From Candidatus Pararuminococcus gallinarum (GTDB lineage Bacteria; Bacillota; Clostridia; Oscillospirales; Ruminococcaceae): a stretch of DNA of 34,946 nucleotides. Below are positions 15,801 through 25,300 of the stretch, in pieces. The notes beneath the pieces are model-generated. The model was not told the DNA's origin. It searched no databases and worked only from the letters and a program-made list of their open reading frames with translations. The first letter of the stretch is position 1, and the number at the start of each line of letters is the position of its first letter. The position numbers were made by a program, and so were the translations under genes. The stretch covers positions 1-34,946 of the forward strand of contig CAJFSX010000009.1 of assembly GCA_904419775.1 (NCBI GenBank). Direction: 5' to 3'.

Positions 15801-16410
15801 TCCCTATGAAAAGGCGGTGCGCATTCCAACGAAACTCTCTGTTTCCCAGGTGGTCAAAGAGGGGCCGGGACATCGGTTTCTCCGCCGGCCCTCCTTTTTG
15901 CGCCACGATGAGCTTACCCCGGCCCAAAAGGGCAACGCCATCCACAAGTTTATGCAGTTTGCCGACTTTAAGGCAGCCAGCCGCAGCCCGGAGGAGGAAA
16001 TTGCCCGGCTGGTAGAGCGCCAGTTTATCTCCCCACAGGAGGCCCAGTGGGTATCTCCCCAAAAGGTGAGCAGCTTTTTTGAAAGCGGGATAGGCAAGCG
16101 GATGCTGGCTTCCCCCCGACTTCTGCGGGAATACCGCTTTTTGGGGGAAGTCTCCGCTGAAATTGCCGGCGGGGAACCGGGAGAGGAGCCCATTTCCATT
16201 CAGGGAGTTATGGACTGTCTCTTCTTTGAGGGGGAGGAGATGGTCATTGTGGACTACAAGACCGACCAGGTCAAGGGGCCCGAGGAGCTTGTGGCGCGAT
16301 ACGCCGGCCAGCTGGCCCTGTATGAAGAAATCGCTCAGAAGGCGTTAGGGCATCCTGTCAAAGAAAAAATCCTCTATTCCTTTCATCTCGATGGGGAAAT
16401 TCGGGTATAG
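12892..16410 (+). CDS. addA: ATP-dependent helicase/nuclease subunit A (AddA)
   Basis: A 1172-residue UvrD/RecB-type 3'-5' helicase fused to a RecB-like nuclease. Walker A AAAGSGKT is at residues 24-31. Motif II DEYQDTN is at 400-406, close to VGDVKQSIYRFRQA. Further helicase motifs include NNFRSR, IMSIHKSKGLEFPVV and RVLYVALTRAKERL. The C-terminal nuclease shows GNAIHKFMQF and VDYKTDQVKG with D1121. It partners with AddB just upstream (3-nt gap, GGAGG shared with the addB end). No terminator is visible after it; the infC promoter follows within 25 nt of its stop. Confidence 0.96.
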   Translation: MAVNWTPMQHLAISSQGGPLLVSAAAGSGKTAVLVERIIRKITDPVNPVDVDRLLVVTFSNAAAAQMRARIGARLSELLSADSSNTQLLRQQTLLSGAHISTVHAFCLELIRQNFMRLDLPADFRIGDEYELSTIRADVLEQLMESAYESGGEAFYDLVELFSSTKNDSRLQAIIDRLYGFLVSHPFYEDWLDQKLADYENAPAAGESIWGRIILSYAGDTVERAKRITKDSIAQMAGDEAMEKAYLPAFQDDLYQLEALSQVLDGGDWDAAVSALSHFQFMKLGQLRKYENTAFKDQVQNGRKMVKESIASLLSHQFCASEAEYQEDIAFLLPHIRLLFDLVKDFARRFSQAKLQKKLIDFSDIEQMSLRLLMERGENGYQQTDTARELSQSFDEILVDEYQDTNEIQDMIFRALSQEEQNLFMVGDVKQSIYRFRQAMPELFLERKNQYADITQGVRPAKILLQNNFRSRKGVTDAVNFLFSQLMSEQAGEIVYDEGEALWPSAHFESPDGLQTELWALDLSSCADAKERVEAEAAYIAGKIAAMLREQVLVEEGGEIRPCRASDFCILLRSPKGRAEVYRDALLRAGIGAGCDLSGGFFQSKEIQTILSLLRVIDNPQNDVALAAALLSPALMMDADDLARIRLYDRASSFYIALCKGAQAGDAQCGKALSLIQRMRDFGIANPIYRLVQKIYDETGLISKMMAYESPRQRRDNLHLFVDYCRRYEAGGYQGLGALLRLLDRMIEEEDDLPGAQNLGEGGDMVRIMSIHKSKGLEFPVVILADTSRQFNKSDLKSATLTHPRLGFSCVRRDLATLKQFTTVPHEALKLETLRAQLSEEMRVLYVALTRAKERLILSVGLKDMEKSLGRLGALVGEEVSIPPSAVMGAGSYGEWILMGALRHPDADKLRLLAGLPSGKALDMNGGSPWKVEVVLPENEEQSMGKEISYESREDSELTKQLLLQMDFSYPYEKAVRIPTKLSVSQVVKEGPGHRFLRRPSFLRHDELTPAQKGNAIHKFMQFADFKAASRSPEEEIARLVERQFISPQEAQWVSPQKVSSFFESGIGKRMLASPRLLREYRFLGEVSAEIAGGEPGEEPISIQGVMDCLFFEGEEMVIVDYKTDQVKGPEELVARYAGQLALYEEIAQKALGHPVKEKILYSFHLDGEIRV

Positions 16411-16433
16411 CTTGGCTTTTATGCGAAAAACTG

Positions 16434-16462
16434 TTGACAGAATGGCAATGTTTTGCTAAGAT
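16434..16462 (+). promoter_or_regulatory. Sigma-A promoter of infC-rpmI-rplT
   Basis: Consensus TTGACA at 16434-16439, a 17-bp spacer ending TGC (extended -10), and TAAGAT at 16457-16462. The start would be near 16469, leaving a leader of roughly 180 nt. Confidence 0.9.
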
Positions 16463-16468
16463 AGTTAA

Positions 16469-16641
16469 GACAACAAAGTAGAACCGTCAATCCGTTCTCA
16501 CCTTTTCGCGGCCTTGTAAAAGGCGGCAGCGCAGAAGGTCAATACCACTCGGCACAGGATATTTCTGTGCTTTGATTCGTGTATTGAGCGTGGATGGTTT
16601 GCCGTCCACGCTTTGTATTTTACTTTGGATTTTGGAGGTGC
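16469..16641 (+). ncRNA. infC operon leader, likely L20-responsive
   Basis: A long untranslated leader in front of infC. It contains a CCTTTT/AAAAGG inverted repeat near 16502-16523, an outer stem of CAATAC (16540-16545) with GTATTG (16581-16586) extended across a bulged C, and an inner GCACAG/CTGTGC hairpin at 16552-16570. A terminator hairpin then lies just before the infC Shine-Dalgarno. Known Firmicutes infC leaders bind ribosomal protein L20 and terminate transcription. The overall plan fits, but membership of that RNA family has not been tested here. Confidence 0.65.
16587..16621 (+). terminator. Attenuator terminator in the infC leader
   Basis: An 11-bp stem (one T-G pair) pairs 16587-16597 (AGCGTGGATGG) with 16602-16612 (CCGTCCACGCT) around TTTG, followed by TTGTATTTT. 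It sits between the promoter and infC, so it must be conditional. Confidence 0.85.
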
Positions 16642-16647
16642 TTGACA

Positions 16648-17166
16648 ATTAGCAACAAGGAACTGCAGATCAATGAGGAGATCAGGGACAAAGAAGTCAG
16701 GGTGATTGATGCCGACGGCAGCCAGCTGGGCATCCTTTCCGGCAGAGACGCGCAGCGCATTGCTTTGGAAAAGAACCTGGACCTTGTAAAAATCGCTCCC
16801 CAGGCGAAACCGCCTGTTTGCCGCATTATGGACTATGGCAAATACCGCTTTGAGCAGTCCAAGCGCGAGAAGGAAGCAAAGAAAAACCAGCGGGTCATTG
16901 AGATTAAAGAGGTGCGCCTCTCTCTGAACATTGATACCAATGATTTTAACACAAAGGTCAATCATGCACAGAAATTCCTGAAAGCCGGCAATAAGGTCAA
17001 AGTCTCCATTCGGTTCCGCGGACGCGAAATGGCTCACGCCCAGCTGGGCACCGGAATTATGCAGCGTTTTGCAGATGCTTGTAGCGAATTTGGAAGCGTT
17101 GAAAAGATGCCGAAGATTGAGGGACGCAGCATGACAATGTTCATTTCGTCCAAGCCCACAAAGTGA
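16648..17166 (+). CDS. infC: Translation initiation factor IF-3
   Basis: IF-3 proofreads start codon choice and keeps ribosomal subunits apart. The N-domain has QINEEIRDKEVRVID, then a lysine-rich linker (EQSKREKEAKKNQ) and a C-domain with KVSIRFRGREMAH and KIEGRSMTMF. There is no usable ATG. An ATT at 16648 lies 9 nt after GGAGG and begins ATT-AGC-AAC, giving 172 residues, close to the Bacillus length. An in-frame TTG at 16642 (174 residues) is only 3 nt from GGAGG and fits less well. AUU starts are known for infC, where they allow IF-3 to repress its own synthesis. First gene of the operon with rpmI and rplT. Confidence 0.93.
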   Translation: MSNKELQINEEIRDKEVRVIDADGSQLGILSGRDAQRIALEKNLDLVKIAPQAKPPVCRIMDYGKYRFEQSKREKEAKKNQRVIEIKEVRLSLNIDTNDFNTKVNHAQKFLKAGNKVKVSIRFRGREMAHAQLGTGIMQRFADACSEFGSVEKMPKIEGRSMTMFISSKPTK

Positions 17167-17184
17167 TTTAGGAGGAACTATAAA

Positions 17185-17382
17185 ATGCCTAAGATTAAAA
17201 CACACACTGGTGCGAAAAAAAGGTTCAAGCTGACCAAAAATGGTAAAGTGAAACGCGCCCATGCATTTAAATCCCATATCCTGAACAAAAAATCGACAAA
17301 ACGCAAAAGAGGTCTGCGCAAAGCTACCTATGCTGACAAGACCAATATGAAGCAGATTAAGCTGCTGGTTCCCTACAAATAA
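17185..17382 (+). CDS. rpmI: 50S ribosomal protein L35
   Basis: A 65-residue basic large-subunit protein. It shows the family pattern [20 protein letters not shown] near the start and [13 protein letters not shown] later. The ATG follows AGGAGG, and the gene lies 18 nt after infC. The position between infC and rplT is universal in Firmicutes. Confidence 0.97.
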   Translation: MPKIKTHTGAKKRFKLTKNGKVKRAHAFKSHILNKKSTKRKRGLRKATYADKTNMKQIKLLVPYK

Positions 17383-17405
17383 GAGAACTGACGATCAAAA
17401 CCAAA

Positions 17406-17442
17406 GATTGTCGCAAGACCTAAAAACGAAAGCGGATTGTCG
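17406..17442 (+). repeat. Short direct repeat in the rpmI-rplT spacer
   Basis: GATTGTCG occurs at 17406-17413 and 17435-17442, each followed by A-rich sequence, in an unusually long 101-nt spacer between two ribosomal protein genes. It may contribute to an RNA structure controlling rplT; no known motif was recognised. Confidence 0.4.
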
Positions 17443-17483
17443 AAACCGGCATCCTGCGCTTTACTATTGGAGGTAACGAAACT

Positions 17484-17837
17484 ATGGCACGTATCAAAGG
17501 GGCAATGATGACCCGCAAGAGAAGAAAAAAAGTCCTCAAACTTGCCAAAGGCTACTATAGCGCAAAGAGCAGACTCTTTAAGACCGCAAAACAGGCGGTC
17601 ATGAAATCCGGCAATTATGCCTATATCGGCCGCAAACAGAAAAAACGCAACTTCCGCAGCCTGTGGATCACCCGTATTTCTGCTGCTTGCCGCATGAATG
17701 GAATGAACTATTCCACCTTCATGAACGGTCTGAAAAAAGCCCAGATCAACCTCAACCGCAAAATGCTCTCTGAGATCGCTATCAATGATCCGGCTGCATT
17801 TACCGCACTGGTTGAAAAAGCAAAAGCTGCTCTCTAA
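17484..17837 (+). CDS. rplT: 50S ribosomal protein L20
   Basis: A 117-residue 23S rRNA-binding protein needed early in 50S assembly, and in Firmicutes the repressor of its own operon through the infC leader. It has the typical N-terminal basic tail ([20 protein letters not shown]) and the globular region with [16 protein letters not shown] and [14 protein letters not shown]. The ATG follows TTGGAGGTAACGAAACT. A terminator follows directly. Confidence 0.97.
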   Translation: MARIKGAMMTRKRRKKVLKLAKGYYSAKSRLFKTAKQAVMKSGNYAYIGRKQKKRNFRSLWITRISAACRMNGMNYSTFMNGLKKAQINLNRKMLSEIAINDPAAFTALVEKAKAAL

Positions 17838-17845
17838 GAGCTTTG

Positions 17846-17882
17846 AAATATGCCCGTGTCGGATGACCCGGGCATATTTTTT
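17846..17882 (+). terminator. Terminator of the infC operon
   Basis: AAATATGCCCG at 17846-17856 pairs with CGGGCATATTT at 17869-17879. After one mismatch an inner GTC/GAC helix closes the loop GGAT. A T-run follows. Confidence 0.93.
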
Positions 17883-17912
17883 CATATGGAAGGCACCCAA
17901 AGGAGGAAGAAG

Positions 17913-18701
17913 ATGGATATCCTCACAAGCCGGGAGAATCCGACGGTGAAAAACCTGTGCAAGCTTTTGGCAAGCAAAAAGGCGCGGCGGGAACAGGGCC
18001 TTTTTGTAACGGAGGGCGTAAAGCTGTGTTTAGAGGCCTTTCGTTCCGGCGTTTTGGTAAAGCAAATATTTTATACCCCGGAGAGCTTGGAAAAATATCC
18101 CGAAGAGATGAAGTATTTGCTTTGCCAAAGCCCCCATGCCACCCCAATTTCCACAGGGGTGGCCCAGAAAATATCCACCGCCTCCACTCCGCAGGGGGTA
18201 TTTTGTCTGTGCAATCTGCTTGACAACCAAAAAACCCTTGCTAAAATAAACAGTAACGGGAAATATCTGGCTTTATGCTCCCTGCAGGATCCGGGAAATA
18301 TGGGCACTGTCATCCGCAGTGCGGAAGCGTTCGGCATTGATGGGCTGATTGTCACCGGGGATTGCCCCGATATCTACAGCCCGAAGGTGCTGCGCTCCAC
18401 CATGGGCAGCGCCTTCCGCCTGCCCATTGCCGTGACCGATGACCTGCAGGATTTGACAGTCCGGATGCGGGCCGCTGGTGTCTCTGTATATGGCGCTGCC
18501 CTATCGGAGGACAGTGTTCCTTTGACTGGACTTCATTTCGACGGCGGCGTCCTTGTGCTCATCGGCAATGAGGGCAACGGCCTTTCAGCAAAGGAACAGG
18601 CGCTGTGCGATCAGAAGGTCATCATCCCCATGAAAGGCAGAGCCGAGTCCCTTAATGCGGCGGTGGCCGCAGCGGTGTTTCTGTGGGAGATGACAAAATA
18701 G
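17913..18701 (+). CDS. TrmH/SpoU-family RNA 2'-O-methyltransferase
   Basis: A 262-residue SAM-dependent RNA ribose methyltransferase of the SPOUT group. The N-terminal substrate-binding domain has NPTVKNLCKLLASKKAR and FVTEGVKL. The catalytic trefoil-knot domain has LQDPGNMGTVIRSAEAFGID, then LRSTMGSAFRLPI, LIGNEGNGLS and MKGRAESLNAAVAAAVFLWE, covering all three SpoU motifs. The nearest known neighbours are Bacillus YsgA-type proteins, also encoded next to rplT. The exact target nucleotide is unknown. The ATG at 17913 has AGGAGG 6 nt upstream; the frame is open upstream through the terminator, so an earlier start is unlikely. dprA follows after 38 nt. Confidence 0.92.
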   Translation: MDILTSRENPTVKNLCKLLASKKARREQGLFVTEGVKLCLEAFRSGVLVKQIFYTPESLEKYPEEMKYLLCQSPHATPISTGVAQKISTASTPQGVFCLCNLLDNQKTLAKINSNGKYLALCSLQDPGNMGTVIRSAEAFGIDGLIVTGDCPDIYSPKVLRSTMGSAFRLPIAVTDDLQDLTVRMRAAGVSVYGAALSEDSVPLTGLHFDGGVLVLIGNEGNGLSAKEQALCDQKVIIPMKGRAESLNAAVAAAVFLWEMTK

Positions 18702-18739
18702 GCAAAACGGTGCCGGAAAACGGCGGAGGAGGAAGACAG

Positions 18740-20005
18740 ATGGTCTCCACTCGGTATTGGGTTTGGCTGCAGTGCTGCATCCACCAAGGCAGTGCTTTGA
18801 TCTGTGACATTTTGGATGTGTATGGTGATCCCCAGCGCTTTTATGAGGCCGTGTCCTCCTGCGACCCGGATGCGGGCCTGAAGGAACTGACCAGCATCAC
18901 CAATTCCCAGCTGCAAAAATGTAAAAATACGCCGCTGGACATAGCGGACAAGATTATATCCGACTGTCAGCGGGTGGGATGCGACATCCTCTGTTACGAC
19001 GCCCCGGAATTTCCCGATCGCCTCCGCCACATCTATGCCCCGCCAACCGTTTTGTACCAAAAGGGCAACCTTGCGGGGCTGGATCAGATCCCGGCCATTG
19101 CCATGGTGGGCACAAGAAAGATGACGCCCTATGGCAAGAAGGCGGCTGTGGACTTTGGCACCCAGCTGGCAAGAGCAGGGATTTGTGTCATCAGCGGTAT
19201 GGCGGTGGGCGTGGACATTATGTCCATGAAAGCGGCCCTGAAGGCCGGCGGCTATGTGATTGGCGTGCTGGGCTGCGGCATTGATGTGAATTATCCAGCG
19301 GAAAACGCCAAAATGAAGGAACTTGTCTCCAAGTACGGCTGTATCGTGACCGAATATCCGCCGGGCACAGGTCCCTGGAGAAGAAATTTCCCGGCCCGCA
19401 ACCGGTTGATTTCCGGGCTTTCTCTAGGAACGCTGGTCATCCAGGCGCCAAAGCACAGCGGTTCCCTGATTACCGCCGATGACGCGCTGGAACAGGGCAA
19501 AGACCTGTTTGTGGTGCCAGCACCATTGTATGATCCAACGGTATCCGGCAATCTGCGGCTTTTGCGGGATGGCTGTATCCCTGCAACAGAACCTGCTGAT
19601 GTCATAGATTTTTACCGCTTCCGGTATGAACGGGAGCTGCTACAGGAACAGAGAAAGAACAAGGCGCGATTGACGGGAGAGCCTCTCCCAGCTTTGGAGG
19701 AAGAAACAGACGCGCCCTTGAAGGAACAGGCGGAAATTGAGCCGGATCCTGAGTATAGCCCGAAGCTTTCTCAGCAAAATAGAAACCGCGGGCAGGATGT
19801 GACGGCTCATCACCGGTATTCCCAGGATCCCAAGGTTTCGGAAGAAGCGCTACAGGTTTACCGGGTGCTGAGCGAAGAACCTGTCCATATGGAAGAGATT
19901 GCCCAGACCTTGGGAATGCGAATTTCTCAGGTGCTCGGCGCTCTGACAGAGCTGGAAATTGCAGGGGCGGTACGGTCCTATGCAGGACGTCGCTATGGAA
20001 AATGA
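18740..20005 (+). CDS. dprA: DNA-processing protein DprA
   Basis: A 421-residue protein that loads RecA on incoming single-stranded DNA during transformation. The N-terminal region is SAM-like; the central SLOG Rossmann domain has VGTRKMTPYGKKAAVDF, ISGMAVGVD, VLGCGIDVNYPAEN, FPARNRLISGLS and HSGSLITADDAL. The C-terminal winged helix is around VHMEEIAQTLGMRISQVLGAL. Two deviations are visible: the usual G(I/V)D-x3-H segment reads GVDIMSM, with methionine in place of histidine, and the usual VPG is VPA. The ATG at 18740 is 7 nt from GGAGGAGG; the frame continues upstream into the preceding gene. Confidence 0.93.
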   Translation: MVSTRYWVWLQCCIHQGSALICDILDVYGDPQRFYEAVSSCDPDAGLKELTSITNSQLQKCKNTPLDIADKIISDCQRVGCDILCYDAPEFPDRLRHIYAPPTVLYQKGNLAGLDQIPAIAMVGTRKMTPYGKKAAVDFGTQLARAGICVISGMAVGVDIMSMKAALKAGGYVIGVLGCGIDVNYPAENAKMKELVSKYGCIVTEYPPGTGPWRRNFPARNRLISGLSLGTLVIQAPKHSGSLITADDALEQGKDLFVVPAPLYDPTVSGNLRLLRDGCIPATEPADVIDFYRFRYERELLQEQRKNKARLTGEPLPALEEETDAPLKEQAEIEPDPEYSPKLSQQNRNRGQDVTAHHRYSQDPKVSEEALQVYRVLSEEPVHMEEIAQTLGMRISQVLGALTELEIAGAVRSYAGRRYGK

Positions 20006-20045
20006 GTGGAATGTTTGCCCAAAAGCATTTCCTCTGCATATAGAT

Positions 20046-20068
20046 GGACGTGAAAGCGTCCGGTTTTT
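20046..20068 (+). terminator. Weak hairpin with T-run between dprA and topA
   Basis: GGACG at 20046-20050 pairs with CGTCC at 20057-20061 around TGAAAG, followed by GGTTTTT. Only five base pairs, so it is at best a partial terminator. Confidence 0.35.
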
Positions 20069-20094
20069 GAAAGTTTAGCAATTGGGAGGTTAGC

Positions 20095-22175
<2,081 letters not shown>

Positions 22176-22176
<1 letters not shown>

Positions 22177-23504
22177 TGACAGTATCGGTGATCGGCGCGG
22201 GACTTGCTGGATGCGAAGCAGCCTGGCAGCTGGCCCGCCGAGGTTTTAATGTGCGGCTTTATGAGATGAAGCCGAAAAAGTTTTCCCCAGCTCACCGCTA
22301 CCCCGGCATGGCGGAGCTTGTCTGTTCCAATTCCCTCAAGGCCATGCGGCTGTCTTCTGCCGCTGGGCTGCTCAAGGAGGAGATGGAGCGGCTGGGCTCC
22401 CTCACCGTCCCCTGTGCCAAGGCATGTGCAGTGCCGGCAGGAGGGGCGCTAGCGGTGGACCGGGAGGCGTTTTCCGACCTGGTAACGGATAAAATCCGTG
22501 CCCAGGGAAATATTGATGTCATAGAGGAAGAGGTCACCTCCCTCCCCGATGGCCCTGTGGTGGTAGCAACGGGACCTCTGACCTCCCAAAAGCTCTCGGA
22601 GCATATTAGGAGCCTTTTGGGAGAGGAATACCTTAGCTTTTTTGACGCAGCGGCCCCGATTGTCACAGCGGAAAGTCTGAATATGGAGCGCTGCTTCTTC
22701 GCCGCCCGGTATGACCGCGGGGACGACGATTACATCAACTGCCCCTTTGACAAAGAGGAGTACGAGGCTTTTTATGGGGAGCTGATCCAGGCAAGATCGG
22801 TGGAGCTGAAAGACTTTGAAAAAGACGGATTTAAAGTCTATGAGGGCTGTATGCCCATTGAGGTGCTGGCAAAACGAGGGCCGGACACCATCCGCTTTGG
22901 CCCTCTCAAACCGGTGGGCCTCCGGGATCCCAGGACCGGACACCGTCCCTGGGCGGTGGTTCAGCTGCGGCGGGAAAATGCCGCCGGCAGCCTCTATAAC
23001 ATCGTTGGCTTCCAGACAAACCTGCTTTTCCCGGAGCAAAAGCGTGTCTTTTCCATGATTCCGGGCCTTGAGCATGCGGAATTTGTCCGCTACGGCGTCA
23101 TGCACCGCAATACCTTTTTGGATTCCCCGCGACTGTTGGATCAGCACTTCTGTCTGAAAAAAGAGCCGCGTATCTTTTTTGCCGGCCAGATGACAGGGGT
23201 GGAAGGGTATATGGAGTCAGCCATGTCCGGCATCCTGGCCGGGATCAACATGGCGCTGGCACTTGAGGAAAAAGCACCGCTGGAGCTTCCCTTTGACACC
23301 ATGACCGGGGCGCTTTCCCGCTATATCAGCGATGAGAGCGTCAAGGATTTTCAACCCATGGGTGCCAATATGGGCCTGCTTCCCCCACCCCTGCAGCGGG
23401 AGCGGGATAAGAATAAGCGTTACCTTCAGGTGGCGCAGAGGGCGCTGGAAAGCTTGGAGAAGGTGCTGGAGAGCCGAAAAGAGGATTTGGCCCTCAAACG
23501 ATAA
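22176..23504 (+). CDS. trmFO: Methylenetetrahydrofolate-tRNA-(uracil-5-)-methyltransferase TrmFO
   Basis: A 442-residue FAD enzyme that makes 5-methyluridine at position 54 of tRNA using methylenetetrahydrofolate. It opens with the FAD-binding VIGAGLAGCEAAWQLARRG, followed by LYEMKPKKFSPAH and ELVCSNSLKA. It ends with FFAGQMTGVEGYMESAMSG and FQPMGANMGLLPP, diagnostic for the family. Translation is coupled to topA through the TGATG overlap. The codV/hslVU/codY genes that often follow trmFO in Bacillus are absent; plsX comes next. Confidence 0.96.
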
Positions 23505-23532
23505 CAAAAGACAGCTGCCAATCAAGGCGGCA

Positions 23533-23566
23533 CCTCCCCTGCGTTTTCGCGCGGGCGCTGGGGAGG
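23533..23566. repeat. GC-rich hairpin in the trmFO-plsX spacer
   Basis: CCTCCCC at 23533-23539 pairs with GGGGAGG at 23560-23566, extended past a T-T mismatch by GCG/CGC. There is no T-run. It may reduce readthrough or protect the plsX mRNA; no FapR-like site was seen. Confidence 0.4.
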
Positions 23567-23597
23567 GAAAAAGGCCGCGCGGAGAAATGGAGTGCAC

Positions 23598-24602
23598 ATG
23601 AAAATCATCGTAGATGCTTTCGGCGGAGACAATGCGCCGCTGGAGGTAGTGAAAGGCTGTGCTTTGGCGGTACAGGAATACGGTATTCAAATTGTACTGA
23701 CCGGTGATGAGGAGATCATCAAAAAGGTGTGCGCTGAGCATCATATTTCCCTACAGAGGATGGAAATCGTCCACGCTCCTGACGTAATTGCGGTGGAAGC
23801 GGATCCCACCAGTATTGTCAAAGAGCATGGAGAATCTTCTCTGGCCAAGGGGCTAAAGCTTCTCAGCGAAGGTGAAGGAGACGCTTTCGTAAGCGCTGGC
23901 TCCACCGGCGCACTGGTGGTGGGTTCCTCCTTGCTGGTCAAGCGCATCAAGGGAATCAAACGGGCGGCCTTGGCTCCTATTATTCCCTCCAACACCGGAT
24001 GCTATATGCTGATGGACGCAGGCGCCAATCTGGAGTGCCGGCCGGAAATGCTCTTGCAGTTTGGGATTATGGGCAGCGCGTATATGAATAAGATCCTGAA
24101 GATTTCCTCCCCCCGGGTAGGGCTGCTCAATGTAGGGGCAGAGGACACCAAGGGCACCGATCTGCAAAAGGATGCCTTTGGCCTGCTCAAAAATGCGCCT
24201 TTGCACTTTACAGGCAACATTGAGCCCAGAGATGTTCCCTTTGGAGAATGCGAAGTGGTGGTATGCGACGGCTTTTCCGGCAATATTGTCCTCAAGCTGA
24301 CAGAGGGATTGGCTTCCGCCATGATGGGCAACATTAAAAACATCCTTTACAAGAACACCCTGACCAAGCTGGCGGCGGCCAGCATTAAAGGCGGGCTGAT
24401 GGACTTTAAAAAGAGGATGGATTACACCGAGTACGGCGGGGCGCCTCTAATGGGCATTGCAAAGCCTGTCATCAAGGCCCACGGCAGCTCCAATGCCAAT
24501 GCGTTTAAAAATGCCATCCGTCAGGCCAAGGAATTTGTGGAGCACGATGTGATCGGGGAGATTCAAAAATCCTTGGATGAGCTGAAGAAAGTGGAGCAGT
24601 AG
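23598..24602 (+). CDS. plsX: Phosphate acyltransferase PlsX
   Basis: A 334-residue enzyme that converts acyl-ACP to acyl-phosphate for phospholipid synthesis. It begins KIIVDAFGGDNAP, the family signature, and contains SAGSTGALVVGS, MDAGANLECRPEML, LLNVGAEDTKGTD, VVCDGFSGNIVLK and GGAPLMGIAKPVIKAHGSS. The ATG at 23598 is 5 nt after GGAG; an in-frame GTG two codons earlier lies in that Shine-Dalgarno. The acpP gene usually found between plsX and rnc is missing: only 17 nt separate the two here. Confidence 0.95.
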   Translation: MKIIVDAFGGDNAPLEVVKGCALAVQEYGIQIVLTGDEEIIKKVCAEHHISLQRMEIVHAPDVIAVEADPTSIVKEHGESSLAKGLKLLSEGEGDAFVSAGSTGALVVGSSLLVKRIKGIKRAALAPIIPSNTGCYMLMDAGANLECRPEMLLQFGIMGSAYMNKILKISSPRVGLLNVGAEDTKGTDLQKDAFGLLKNAPLHFTGNIEPRDVPFGECEVVVCDGFSGNIVLKLTEGLASAMMGNIKNILYKNTLTKLAAASIKGGLMDFKKRMDYTEYGGAPLMGIAKPVIKAHGSSNANAFKNAIRQAKEFVEHDVIGEIQKSLDELKKVEQ

Positions 24603-24619
24603 TTGCGGGAGAGATAGGA

Positions 24620-25300
24620 ATGAAAGAAAAAGAACTGGAAAAAGTCATCGGATATACCTTTTCAAATCCCAAATATCTGACCATTGCCCTTTCTCATACC
24701 TCTTATGTCAATGAGGTAAAGCGAGGACTTGTGAGCAATGAACGGCAGGAATTTTTGGGGGACGCGGTTCTCTCCATCGTGGTGTCTGACTATCTGTTCA
24801 AACATTATTCCCACCTGCCCGAAGGGGAGCTGACAAAGCTGCGGGCCTCCTTGGTCTGCGAGAAATCCCTGTGTGAATTTGCCCATATGATTGGCCTGGG
24901 CCAGTACCTGATGCTGGGCCGGGGTGAGGAGCAGATGGGCGGACGGGAACGCCCATCCATCTTGGCCGACGCCTTTGAGGCCCTCATTGCAGCCATCTAT
25001 CTGGATGGAGGCATGGAACACGCGAAAAAGTTCATTCTGGGCTTTGTGAAAAAGCAGGTGGAAAAGGACAAAAAGGTCTTTTTCAAGGACTATAAAACGG
25101 CCCTGCAGGAGATCATCCAGCAAAACAGGGAGGAACAGCTGACCTATGTGCTGGTGGGGGAAAGCGGACCGGATCATGACAAGCACTTTTCGGTGGAGGT
25201 CCATCTCAATTCCAATGTTATCGGCAAGGGAGAGGGACGCAGTAAGAAGGACGCCGAACAGATGGCGGCCAAGGAAGCTTTGGAGCTCATGGGAGAATGA
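24620..25300 (+). CDS. rnc: Ribonuclease III
   Basis: A 226-residue double-strand-specific RNase processing rRNA precursors and other RNAs. The nuclease domain has the signature NERQEFLGDAVLS at 40-52 with catalytic acidic residues including D48, then RPSILADAFEALIAAIYLDGG. The dsRNA-binding domain occupies about 155-226 and ends KGEGRSKKDAEQMAAKEAL. Normal length. The TGA overlaps the ATG of the next gene by four bases. Confidence 0.97.
   Translation: MKEKELEKVIGYTFSNPKYLTIALSHTSYVNEVKRGLVSNERQEFLGDAVLSIVVSDYLFKHYSHLPEGELTKLRASLVCEKSLCEFAHMIGLGQYLMLGRGEEQMGGRERPSILADAFEALIAAIYLDGGMEHAKKFILGFVKKQVEKDKKVFFKDYKTALQEIIQQNREEQLTYVLVGESGPDHDKHFSVEVHLNSNVIGKGEGRSKKDAEQMAAKEALELMGE

Noticed and set aside
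16594-16641. Longer infC starting at ATG 16594
   Set aside because: That ATG is inside the attenuator hairpin, has no ribosome binding site, and adds an aromatic-rich stretch absent from IF-3.
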